A DNA stretch of 13,277 bases from CAZTWC01 sp964617105 [NCBI: uncultured Myxococcia bacterium] (GTDB lineage Bacteria; CAZTWC01). The notes beneath the pieces are model-generated. The model was not told the origin of the DNA. It searched no databases and saw only the letters and a list, made by a program, of their open reading frames with translations. This document shows positions 6,320-12,625 of the stretch, in pieces. The DNA lies in contig CAZTWC010000082.1 in NCBI GenBank assembly GCA_964617105.1, positions 1 to 13,277 on the forward strand, written 5' to 3'. The position numbers and the translations under genes are program-made. Position 1 is the first letter of the stretch. Every line of letters starts with the position of its first letter.

Positions 6320-7309
6320 ATGAAAGCCAACTTTAAAATAAATCATTTACGTTCGGGCGGACTAATCACAAATTATTTCTGCACATCGCAATGTAAACAC
6401 TGCCTTTATGCTTCTAGCCCGCATTGGAAGAAGGATTATATAACCAAAGAAATTTTGCACAGCAATCTTGAAAAAGTAAAAAGCATGGGATGTGTTTCTC
6501 TTCATATTGGTGGGGGTGAACCTTTTCTTAACCTTGATGCGTTAAAGCAATCGCTTGAAATATTTAAGGAATTACAAACGCAGGTTGAATATGTGGAAAC
6601 CAATAGTTCATGGTTCAAAAATAAAGAAACCGCACACAAAATTTTATATTCTCTTAAAAAACAAGGGCTTTCAACACTGTTAATATCTATTAGTCCATTT
6701 CATAACGAATTTATCCCATTTTACAAAATTAAAGGTGTGATTGACGCTTGCAGAAATTGTGGTGTAAATACTTTTTTATGGGCGGAAGAATTTCTTCACG
6801 ATTTAAACAAATTTGACCCCAATACTACTCACAGCCTAACGGAATATGAGAAATACTTTGGTAACAATTATCTCCAAAACATCCCTAAACGCTATTGGGT
6901 TACTTTTAGAGGCCGTGCATTAAAGACATATGCGCCGTTTATGGAAATGAAAGATTTATCAACATTGCTTTCTTTAAATAAAGGTAGTTGTTCAGAGTTA
7001 TTGGATACCAGTCATTTCCATATCGATCTGTTTGGCAATTACCTTCCAGGATTGTGTTCCGGGCTTGCAATTCAAGGTGATGATTTGGGCAGTATTATCC
7101 AACCTGAAAAATATAAAGTTTTATCAGCATTATTAAGTTCAGGTATAACAGGGCTTTTAGATCTGGCTTCAATAAAGTATGGATTTACGCCCCAAGATGA
7201 ATATGTTTCAAAGTGTGAGTTATGCTTTAATATAAGAAAATACCTTGTGGTGGATCAAAAATTAAATTTACCTGACCTACAACCTGTGGAATATTATCAG
7301 CAAATATGA
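6320..7309 (+). CDS. Radical SAM enzyme with extra cysteines in the C-terminal half
   Basis: Numbering from an alternative TTG start at 6311, the cluster motif is C24-T-S-Q-C28-K-H-C31, followed by the SAM-binding G-G-G-E-P at 67-71 and T-N at 97-98. The TIM-barrel half is of normal size. The C-terminal part holds C227, C249 and a C302-E-L-C305 pair, a set that could bind an auxiliary iron-sulfur cluster as in SPASM/twitch enzymes, although the usual seven-Cys SPASM spacing is not present. The enzyme would cleave S-adenosylmethionine to make a radical; the substrate is unknown. It sits between a 17-codon frame and a 55-residue Cys-rich protein, so a peptide substrate is conceivable (inference). 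The ATG at 6320 is chosen as family proteins begin close before S-G-G-L-I-T-N. Composition is more AT-rich than the C13 gene downstream. Confidence 0.85.
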   Translation: MKANFKINHLRSGGLITNYFCTSQCKHCLYASSPHWKKDYITKEILHSNLEKVKSMGCVSLHIGGGEPFLNLDALKQSLEIFKELQTQVEYVETNSSWFKNKETAHKILYSLKKQGLSTLLISISPFHNEFIPFYKIKGVIDACRNCGVNTFLWAEEFLHDLNKFDPNTTHSLTEYEKYFGNNYLQNIPKRYWVTFRGRALKTYAPFMEMKDLSTLLSLNKGSCSELLDTSHFHIDLFGNYLPGLCSGLAIQGDDLGSIIQPEKYKVLSALLSSGITGLLDLASIKYGFTPQDEYVSKCELCFNIRKYLVVDQKLNLPDLQPVEYYQQI

Positions 7310-7365
7310 ATTGAATTGTACAATTTTGAATTTTTATTTTTAATATGGATAGGAGGAGATAAATT

Positions 7366-7533
7366 ATGAAATACGTCTGCATGATTTTAGGATTTTTTAC
7401 TTTAAAATGGAAAGTCAAATGTACTGAGTGTAAATTCCTTGACGAAGAGAATAAGTGTTTTGGCCACAAAATGGATGATGACATCATAAATAAGACCATT
7501 ATGTGTGGATTTTATAAGAAAAAATGCTGTTAA
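7366..7533 (+). CDS. 55-residue cysteine-rich protein, possible zinc-binding protein or modified peptide
   Basis: A frame with a near-ideal ribosome site (AGGAGG, nine bases before the ATG at 7366) starts 56 bases after the radical SAM gene. It encodes a hydrophobic start, M-K-Y-V-C-M-I-L-G-F-F, then C-T-E-C-K-F-L-D-E-E-N-K-C-F-G-H, a run of acidic residues, M-C-G-F-Y, and ends K-K-K-C-C. The C-x2-C-x8-C ... C pattern with an aromatic residue after the last Cys resembles small zinc-ribbon-like proteins. Seven cysteines in 55 residues and the place next to a radical SAM enzyme also allow a precursor-peptide role. I do not recognise the family. Its last ten bases overlap the ATG of the C13 peptidase frame. 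Confidence 0.65.
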   Translation: MKYVCMILGFFTLKWKVKCTECKFLDEENKCFGHKMDDDIINKTIMCGFYKKKCC

Positions 7534-8111
7534 AAGTTAAAGCCTATTCGGGTTACAAGGCAAATGAAACGGTGAAAAGCCAAAAACTCCCCTATGTATT
7601 GGAAAGCGGCCTAAATGACAATGTTTACCTTTTTATTGTTGGCCACGGAGGAACCAGCGGAGTATATCTTGATACCAAAGATAGCAAAAACGAGTCTGAT
7701 GTCAGGCTGACCCCTTCGCTGCTGGCCAAAACCATTGATGAAATGTACCAGGGAAAAAAATATCGCCGCCTCCTGATGGTGGTAGAAGCTTGTCATGCCG
7801 GAACGTTGGGCAAAGATCTCAAATCTCCGGGGATGTTGCTGATAACAGGAGCCAACCCCTGGGAAAACTCTCTGGGCACCAATTATGATCACCACCTGGA
7901 TGCCTGGTTAGCTGATGAATTTGCCTATCAACTGTGGAAGGAAGCCTCCAGCCATTCGGAAAAATCGATCCGGCACATCTATGAACATCTATATAAAAGT
8001 GTTCCCGGCTCCCATGTTTCACTGTATAACCTGGCCAATTTTGGCAATATCGACCAAATTGAACTCTTTGAGTTTCTTGATCCGCGAGAAACCAAATCAG
8101 ATAACCATTAA
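7524..8111 (+). CDS. C13 (legumain/GPI8-like) cysteine peptidase, N-terminally truncated
   Basis: The 195-residue frame carries the two catalytic regions of peptidase family C13: I-V-G-H41-G-G and M-V-V-E-A-C90-H-A-G, each after a hydrophobic strand, and then the family-like L-L-I-T-G-A-N-P-W-E-N-S-L-G. It starts inside the fold: the first strand and the region up to the conserved D-Y-x-G (here A-Y-S-G-Y at 7-11) are absent, as is any signal peptide, roughly the first 80-100 residues of relatives. The ATG at 7524 has no ribosome site and lies inside the end of the 55-residue gene, so expression would need coupling. The likely history is that the AT-rich radical SAM cassette joined into, or replaced, the 5' part of this gene. 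It may be a pseudogene. Ten bases separate it from the lipoprotein gene downstream. Confidence 0.75.
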   Translation: MLLKVKAYSGYKANETVKSQKLPYVLESGLNDNVYLFIVGHGGTSGVYLDTKDSKNESDVRLTPSLLAKTIDEMYQGKKYRRLLMVVEACHAGTLGKDLKSPGMLLITGANPWENSLGTNYDHHLDAWLADEFAYQLWKEASSHSEKSIRHIYEHLYKSVPGSHVSLYNLANFGNIDQIELFEFLDPRETKSDNH

Positions 8112-8121
8112 AGGAGATGCT

Positions 8122-8760
8122 ATGTCACTATCAAAACAAACTATAACCATAATAACGGCAAGTTGCCTATTGTTGGCCGGAATGCTTATCTTTGCCGCCT
8201 GCGGGGATGACAGCAAAAAAACAGAAGAGTCGTTGGGAAAATCGGGCATCGACCTGAACACAAAAGTTATGGACCTGGATGACAGCGAAAAAACAAAATT
8301 TTGCCAGTGGTATATTGAAAACACCGCCATGGACAAAGCCGCTTCCTGCACTATCGATGGATCTAAAATCGAGTATGCCGCTGTTACTCAGGACAAATGC
8401 AAGGAAAATCTGGATGTGGTCCCTAATTGCACGGTAAAAACCTATGAAGATTGCGCTCCGGTTATAAAAAAAGACCGCTGCGGCTTCAAATATTCCGACT
8501 GTCCGGGTCTCAATGGCTGCCAGCCACCGGTAAATGCTACCCATTACTGCCATGACTCTAGTGGAAACTGCAGCAACACCAATGCCAACAATATTACTTG
8601 TACATACGAACTCCTATCACCACTTTGTGTTACTGCTGCGGTTGCCAGTTTTGGAATTTTTTTGGCTGATTATGGTATTAACTGCACCAATGGAAAAGTA
8701 AGATCCTGCAGCCGCTTACCCGGAGGCATATGTGTTATTGATTCCGATTCTTGCAAGTAG
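8122..8760 (+). CDS. Disulfide-rich lipoprotein of unknown function
   Basis: The frame is open from 7915, but the true start is the ATG at 8122, preceded at six bases by AAGGAG and followed at once by a lipoprotein signal: basic/polar start, hydrophobic core, and L-I-F-A-A-C with the lipid Cys at 27, then G-D-D-S-K-K. The mature part (to residue 212) has sixteen further cysteines, an even number that fits disulfide bonding outside the cytoplasm. No domain is recognised. Retention by Asp at +3 cannot be judged without the organism. It follows the C13 peptidase after ten bases on the same strand, so the pair was probably one operon. Codon use is more GC-rich than in the radical SAM cassette and like the left part of the window. 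Confidence 0.8.
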   Translation: MSLSKQTITIITASCLLLAGMLIFAACGDDSKKTEESLGKSGIDLNTKVMDLDDSEKTKFCQWYIENTAMDKAASCTIDGSKIEYAAVTQDKCKENLDVVPNCTVKTYEDCAPVIKKDRCGFKYSDCPGLNGCQPPVNATHYCHDSSGNCSNTNANNITCTYELLSPLCVTAAVASFGIFLADYGINCTNGKVRSCSRLPGGICVIDSDSCK

Positions 8761-8819
8761 TTTAAACTAATTCCCGTTTGACCCAAAGTTTAAGAAAGAA
8801 GCCGTTCTAAGTTCAGAAT

Positions 8820-9266
8820 TTACTCAAATGCTATCTTCAAGTTGCCAGCATATTTTCCATCTTTAGGTAAACCGGTTTCACTTGATGTGGTAGGTATTAA
8901 TCGACTGAACAATCCAGTTATTGTAAGGGAGGTTGCTGTTTCCTCATCAATTTCAATCCAGGTATCATAGTCACCAGTTTGGCGATCTTCAAACAAACGA
9001 ATGATTAGTTTATTAAATCCTTTAGGGAAAATCCCTGATTTAACAAATTCCTTATTAAACATGCCGATTGTTGACGAATGGGATGAAAAAGTTAAATCAA
9101 TATTAAAGAGAACGGCCCTTATTGCATGGAACACTGCGTAATAAGTGCGAGATACAGCATCATCAAAGGCGTTAGCCTGTAAATCTCTTTTCGCTGTTTC
9201 AAGTTTTCCCGTGGCCTTTAAGAGCATCCCTTCAATTATTTTGTTTTTTTCCAATGTCTCACTCAT
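8820..9266 (-). CDS. HEPN-domain protein, probable toxin of an MNT/HEPN pair
   Basis: The 148-residue, mostly helical protein has the HEPN core with R40-T-Y-Y-A-V-F-H47, an R-x6-H form of the family's RNase motif, and further on R-L-F-E-D-R-Q-T-G-D-Y-D, typical of UPF0332-type HEPN proteins. HEPN proteins of this kind are ribonucleases or RNA-binding partners of small nucleotidyltransferases. Its ATG overlaps the TGA of the upstream nucleotidyltransferase gene by four bases (ATGA), so the two are translated together. The C-terminal tail of about 25 residues (T-T-S-S-E-T-G-L-P-K...) goes slightly beyond the helical domain. It converges with the lipoprotein gene, with no clear terminator between them. 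Confidence 0.82.
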   Translation of the reverse strand: MSETLEKNKIIEGMLLKATGKLETAKRDLQANAFDDAVSRTYYAVFHAIRAVLFNIDLTFSSHSSTIGMFNKEFVKSGIFPKGFNKLIIRLFEDRQTGDYDTWIEIDEETATSLTITGLFSRLIPTTSSETGLPKDGKYAGNLKIAFE

Positions 9267-9577
9267 ATATCAATACCTTCTTGAGCCACATTTTTGCCAA
9301 AGGGTGTAAACTTTGAAAAATTCCATTGTTTCGAGTCATAAATTACACTTGTAAATAATTTATTGTGTTTATCAAGCATATCTGCCTCAATATCCAGAAC
9401 AGTTTCCCTTAAAGAACGATTACGATTTTTAACCAATAATAAAAAATCATAATCAGATTCAGTTGTTGCTTCACCTCTAGAATGTGAACCAAAGAGAATT
9501 ATTTTTTCTATCTTATTGCCTAACTTATCCCTTATAACTTGGGCAAATTTGCTTGCTAATGGGTCTATTTTATTCAT
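9263..9577 (-). CDS. MNT-type minimal nucleotidyltransferase, probable antitoxin
   Basis: The 104-residue protein shows the pol-beta nucleotidyltransferase motif G30-S31-x10-D42-Y-D44 within L-F-G-S-H-S-R-G-E-A-T-T-E-S-D-Y-D, and ends soon after, the normal size for stand-alone MNT proteins. In the characterised MntA-HepT systems this type of protein transfers AMP to the HEPN toxin and silences it. The strict four-base overlap with the HEPN gene and the gene order (MNT first) support such a pair, although activity here is inferred. The ATG at 9577 has GGGGA about seven bases upstream. An eight-base inverted repeat lies 38 bases upstream and may be an operator. Confidence 0.85.
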   Translation of the reverse strand: MNKIDPLASKFAQVIRDKLGNKIEKIILFGSHSRGEATTESDYDFLLLVKNRNRSLRETVLDIEADMLDKHNKLFTSVIYDSKQWNFSKFTPFGKNVAQEGIDI

Positions 9578-9814
9578 TTTTTTCCCCAGTTATGTTAATT
9601 CCAGTCCCTTTATCTTGTATTATTAAGTAATCCCTTAATACAATTATAATCAATTCCAGAAAGAAAGGGAATTAGTTTCGATCACCTTTAATATTTATTC
9701 ACTCAATTCTGCTGATAACCAATACTATTATAATCTTTCAACCTTTTCTTGGGTTTGATACACTAAACATGCCCCTTTTGATCCTCTAAATTGGCCCCAC
9801 CTAGGAATTTGTCA
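9578..9814. promoter_or_regulatory. Upstream region of the MNT/HEPN operon with an 8-bp inverted repeat
   Basis: TTGTATTA at 9615-9622 and TAATACAA at 9636-9643 form a perfect inverted repeat with a 13-base centre, just upstream of the MNT gene. Its place and symmetry fit an operator or promoter-overlapping site for autoregulation, but no regulator is known for it. A TATAAT-like sequence reads on the minus strand near 9645-9650. The rest of the stretch to 9814 shows nothing clear. Confidence 0.35.
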
Positions 9815-10072
9815 ATGGGCCTGAGAGGATTATTAGGCATTGGCATTTACGGCGTTGGTGTCTATGGTAGTTTGGGCGGCGATCTTATAATCCGCCAGGA
9901 TATTGTGCAATCAACAGTTACCAGTATGTATTATAGGCAAGATACCGGTATTGGTGGCGCCATTGCCCTGGGTGGCGGGGCCGTATTGATGAACAAATCA
10001 TTCAACAGGGGCCTCAGAATTGGCTACGACACCGAGGCAGGGGTTGTGGTGGGATTTCTATGGAGAAACTAA
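9815..10072 (+). pseudogene. Probable 3' remnant of an outer-membrane or beta-rich protein
   Basis: From the ATG at 9815 the frame gives about 85 residues: M-G-L-R-G-L-L-G-I-G-I-Y-G-V-G-V-Y-G-S-L-G-G, then I-R-Q-D-I-V-Q-S-T-V-T, G-G-A-I-A-L-G-G-G-A-V-L-M and R-I-G-Y-D-T-E-A-G-V-V-V-G-F-L-W-R-N. Glycines alternating with aliphatic and aromatic residues look like amphipathic beta strands of an outer-membrane barrel. There is no signal peptide and no ribosome site, and the frame can be extended to 9791 without gaining either. It is most simply the last strands of a longer protein whose 5' part is lost. It might also be a small gene in its own right. Confidence 0.4.
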
Positions 10073-10169
10073 ATTCAATTCAGCACTTCTCAACTAATTT
10101 TATCTTCGAAATCATCCAACGATTTCAAGTCTACTTTGATCCGCAGTGCTACACAGGTGTAACACACAC

Positions 10170-10203
10170 AAAAAAAGGGGCCAGACAAAATATCTAACCC
10201 CTT
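10170..10203 (-). terminator. Rho-independent terminator after the tRNA-Lys fragment
   Basis: On the minus strand AAGGGG (10203-10198) pairs with CCCCTT (10180-10175) and a T tract continues to 10170. It lies eight bases after the CCA end of the tRNA, as a native tRNA terminator would. This shows that the DNA on the left of the tRNA fragment is the original downstream flank. Confidence 0.7.
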
Positions 10204-10211
10204 GATTTTAC

Positions 10212-10259
10212 TGGTGAGCCTGGAAGGAATCGAACCTTCAACCTCCGGATTAAGAGTCC
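10212..10259 (-). tRNA. tRNA-Lys(CTT), 3' half only (likely attachment-site scar)
   Basis: On the minus strand the sequence gives the anticodon loop CTCTTAA (10256-10250, anticodon CTT), the 3' side of the anticodon stem TCCGG, a variable loop, the T arm GAAGG-TTCGATT-CCTTC (10239-10223), the acceptor 3' strand CAGGCTC, discriminator A and an encoded CCA (10214-10212). The 5' half should continue above 10259 with the rest of the anticodon stem, the D arm and GAGCCTG, but identity stops after three stem bases and AT-rich sequence follows. A fragment from the anticodon stem to CCA is what tyrosine-recombinase elements leave at the far end of their insertion. It cannot be a functional tRNA. Confidence 0.85.
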
Positions 10260-10375
10260 TGAGAAAATGGAAAATATTAAAAAATTTATTTTTTTGTAAC
10301 TAGTTAATATTACAGCCAGAATTAAAAACTCTTATCACTTAGTTTTGAGCCTCTTTTTACCTGTTTTTATCTATA

Positions 10376-10395
10376 TTGGTCAATTCTTTGGTCAA
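10376..10395 (+). repeat. Direct repeat TTGGTCAA x2, 12-bp period, next to the att scar
   Basis: TTGGTCAA occurs at 10376-10383 and 10388-10395. Short direct repeats within about 150 bases of a tRNA attachment core are the usual form of arm-type integrase binding sites. The rest of 10260-10452 shows no gene. Confidence 0.3.
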
Positions 10396-10452
10396 CGAGG
10401 ATTGAAAATTGGAGACCTACGGACATTTGGTTATGAGGGTGTTTTTAGAAAG

Positions 10453-10505
10453 AAAAAACCGCCAGTGTTATTATCATGTAAGATTATGTTACATTTTTCT
10501 GGCGG
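10453..10505 (-). terminator. Rho-independent terminator of the 504/70-residue operon
   Basis: On the minus strand CCGCCAG (10505-10499) pairs with CTGGCGG (10465-10459) and is followed directly by six T (10458-10453). The loop holds a second perfect hairpin, ATGTAA/TTACAT (10494-10489 with 10481-10476). It begins 38 bases after the stop of the 70-residue gene. The GC-rich stem stands out in an AT-rich region. Confidence 0.85.
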
Positions 10506-10542
10506 TATTGAAAAACATTTATTAAAAGAACTTAAAGTTGTC

Positions 10543-10755
10543 TCAATCAAAATCACCTTCTGCACCAACGAATTTATACATTAAAGAACTCAAATCTCTT
10601 TGATATTGTATTTCTTCCATATCAATTATTTCATTTTCAAATTGTTTTTCAAACTTTTCTATTACCTTCTTGTTAATATTTGTTTTTTGTGCTTTTGGTA
10701 AATAAGTTTTTAGACTATGATAATTTTTTATTGTTTTTTTTCTTTTTTTTATCAT
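10543..10755 (-). CDS. 70-residue charged protein coupled to the 504-residue gene
   Basis: The product has a strongly basic N-terminus (M-I-K-K-R-K-K-T-I-K-N-Y), a middle with K-K-V-I-E-K-F-E-K-Q-F-E-N-E-I-I likely to form an amphipathic helix, and an acidic end (G-A-E-G-D-F-D). No known domain, helix-turn-helix, signal or membrane segment is seen. The ATG at 10755 shares its A with the TAA of the upstream gene (TAATG), with AGGAGA seven bases before it, so translation is coupled. The terminator follows at once. Size, charge pattern and tight coupling would suit an inhibitor, adaptor or substrate of the larger protein, which is inference. Confidence 0.75.
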   Translation of the reverse strand: MIKKRKKTIKNYHSLKTYLPKAQKTNINKKVIEKFEKQFENEIIDMEEIQYQRDLSSLMYKFVGAEGDFD

Positions 10756-12269
10756 TATCTTTCTCCTAAATTATGTGTATATTGAGAATAAAAAATATCG
10801 TTGTTACTAAAACTAATATTTTTATTTTGGTAATAAACTTCTTTTCCTAGACGAGCATAAACCATTTTAATAGCATGTTTATTGCTCGATGCATCTAAAA
10901 TAACTTCACCTAAACATTTTCCACGCAAATATTCTGATATGATTGAAATTTCCATAACCCATATAAAATGAGGTAAAGAAATATCTACTGGAAAAACTAA
11001 TGAAACGACATCTTTTTCTATACCTGTTTCTATATTTATTGATAAATCTCTTTTGCGTTTTTTAAATGATTTTGCTGAAGTCAAAAAAAGACGACATATT
11101 ACTTTTTCTTTATCTGGTTTAGATACAACCTTAAGTTCTTTTAATAATGCAGTAATGTTATTCTCGTCATACCAAGCATAACAAAATTTTCTAGCGTCTT
11201 GCGGAGGTAAATAGACTTTTTCTGGTAAAGGTATTACAGCCGTTTTAATATTTTCTACACTTATATCTATTTTATCTCCGTATATAGTTCCATAATTATC
11301 AATGTCTGTCTTATTGCCAAGCATCTGGTATGGAAAAAAATTGTCATCAACAGCAATATATTTATCAACTAATGAAAGACTGTCATAAAACCCATAATGA
11401 TTACAAGTGGCATCACTTGGTAACTTGTTAAAAAGGGTATGTCCAATAATATTTATCACATGTCCTTCAAAACTCACTAAAACAGGAAAACCAGATTCTA
11501 TATATGAATAAAAATCATAATAAAAGGCAGAGTTACGTTTTCTTAAAATAGCAGGAAATGTTCCAAAATTTAACAATATATTTGAGTAATCTTTATAGGT
11601 CATTCCTCTGTAAGGAACCTTCCTTCCTTCTGAATTTTCAGCGAGATCAATTAAATCATATGGAAAAAAATCTTTATATACACTATATCTTTCTGAAAGG
11701 TAACGACAGGCGCACCAGAGTGCTGTATGAGCACATACTGATGCTTCTGCATTTTGAGAACTATACGGATATCCTGTAACAAAATATTCTGCCCCATTTA
11801 TATTAACTTTGAATTTTGTTCTCAAGCAATAGAAATTACTTTCTGTATATCTAAGTTTAAATGGGTCAATAACTGTGCGACCTATACATTTTTTTTCTAT
11901 TGGCTGTATAACACTGTATCCTATATATGATTCTTGATAAATTTCCGGATAATAAACAATATCCTGCTCTGTTAATCCTTTTTCTGAAAAAAAATGTACT
12001 CTAGAGCAATAAGAAGAGCGTTCAATAAATTTTTTTGAAAAGAATTGACTATATAAATTTCTATAGTCTTTGCATATATAAAATGGTTCAACAAGGATTG
12101 TCTTAACTATACCATGTAATCCATTTCTAAAAAAGTTTATTGCTGGAAGTGTAATATCATAGCATTTTATTGCCAATTTATTCCAATCTGATTCTTTTTC
12201 AATTGTAATAGTTTCTATAGACGAACATGGAAATTCAATTTGCATTTTTCTGTGCATTTTTTTATCCAA
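10755..12269 (-). CDS. Papain-fold-like (C39/BtrH-like) protein of unknown function, 504 residues
   Basis: I do not recognise a named family. Residues 1-165 form an N-terminal region with R-V-H-F-F (90-94), Y-I-G-Y-S-V-I-Q-P (115-123) and I-G-R-T-V-I-D-P (129-136). Next comes Q-N-A-E-A-S-V-C179-A-H-T-A-L-W (172-185), which looks like a papain-type nucleophile at the start of a helix, then G-F-P-V-L-V-S-F-E-G-H270-V-I-N-I-I-G-H277 and Y-I-A-V-D308-D309-N. The order Cys, His, Asp/Asn and the G-x-P-V-x-V ... G-H pattern fit the C39/BtrH-like branch of papain-fold hydrolases. About 170 further residues follow with no recognised domain. It has no signal peptide, so it is cytosolic. The TTG at 12269 gives the longest frame; the ATG at 12257, with GGAT ahead of it, is an alternative. 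A promoter and a terminator bracket this gene and its 70-residue partner. Confidence 0.75.
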   Translation of the reverse strand: MDKKMHRKMQIEFPCSSIETITIEKESDWNKLAIKCYDITLPAINFFRNGLHGIVKTILVEPFYICKDYRNLYSQFFSKKFIERSSYCSRVHFFSEKGLTEQDIVYYPEIYQESYIGYSVIQPIEKKCIGRTVIDPFKLRYTESNFYCLRTKFKVNINGAEYFVTGYPYSSQNAEASVCAHTALWCACRYLSERYSVYKDFFPYDLIDLAENSEGRKVPYRGMTYKDYSNILLNFGTFPAILRKRNSAFYYDFYSYIESGFPVLVSFEGHVINIIGHTLFNKLPSDATCNHYGFYDSLSLVDKYIAVDDNFFPYQMLGNKTDIDNYGTIYGDKIDISVENIKTAVIPLPEKVYLPPQDARKFCYAWYDENNITALLKELKVVSKPDKEKVICRLFLTSAKSFKKRKRDLSINIETGIEKDVVSLVFPVDISLPHFIWVMEISIISEYLRGKCLGEVILDASSNKHAIKMVYARLGKEVYYQNKNISFSNNDIFYSQYTHNLGER

Positions 12270-12319
12270 TTTTGAAAAGCAATTAACTTTTTTTAAATGT
12301 AAAAAGAAATAAACGGCCT

Positions 12320-12348
12320 TTTATAATATCTTATCATAGTTATTTCAA
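12320..12348 (-). promoter_or_regulatory. Sigma-70-type promoter of the 504/70-residue operon
   Basis: On the minus strand TTGAAA (12348-12343), a spacer of exactly 17 bases, and TATAAA (12325-12320) lie about 50 bases before the gene start. Each hexamer has one mismatch from consensus. The expected leader is about 45-55 bases. Confidence 0.65.
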
Positions 12349-12625
12349 ACGCTCAAATATATTTTCTTTTATAATATTAAACAGTTAGACTTTTGTGGCT
12401 GGTTTTATGCATGAGTCAATGCTCTTTACTTTTAATTATGACGAGTCTAATCAGTTCTATAACATGAAAATAGACTGCTCTTTTCCTATTTATCAATATC
12501 TCCAATAGTTTCTCATATTAAAAATAATATTCTTTAAGTTGTCGTTAATTTAACTAAAATTGTCTATGAGAAACATTTTTTGGCTGAATATATAATACTG
12601 CGTTTTCATAAGATAACGGATATGC
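12349..12625. other. AT-rich non-coding stretch with a 10-bp inverted repeat
   Basis: No gene is seen. GTTTCTCATA at 12508-12517 and TATGAGAAAC at 12565-12574 are a perfect inverted repeat, 47 bases apart, between the operon promoter and the XRE repressor remnant. They could be operator halves or two binding sites for a regulator of the element. Confidence 0.35.

Noticed and set aside
6305-6360. Selenocysteine reading of the UGA between the 17-codon frame and the radical SAM gene
   Set aside because: Only a tiny ATTGG/CCAAT palindrome with a two-base loop follows; no SECIS-like stem is apparent and no Sec machinery is visible in the window.
7915-8121. Upstream extension of the lipoprotein frame
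   Set aside because: It overlaps the C13 peptidase gene in another frame; the ATG at 8122 has AAGGAG and begins a proper lipoprotein signal.
10345-10584. 79-codon plus-strand open frame
   Set aside because: It runs through the terminator hairpin and into the opposite 70-residue gene, has no ribosome site and shows no domain.
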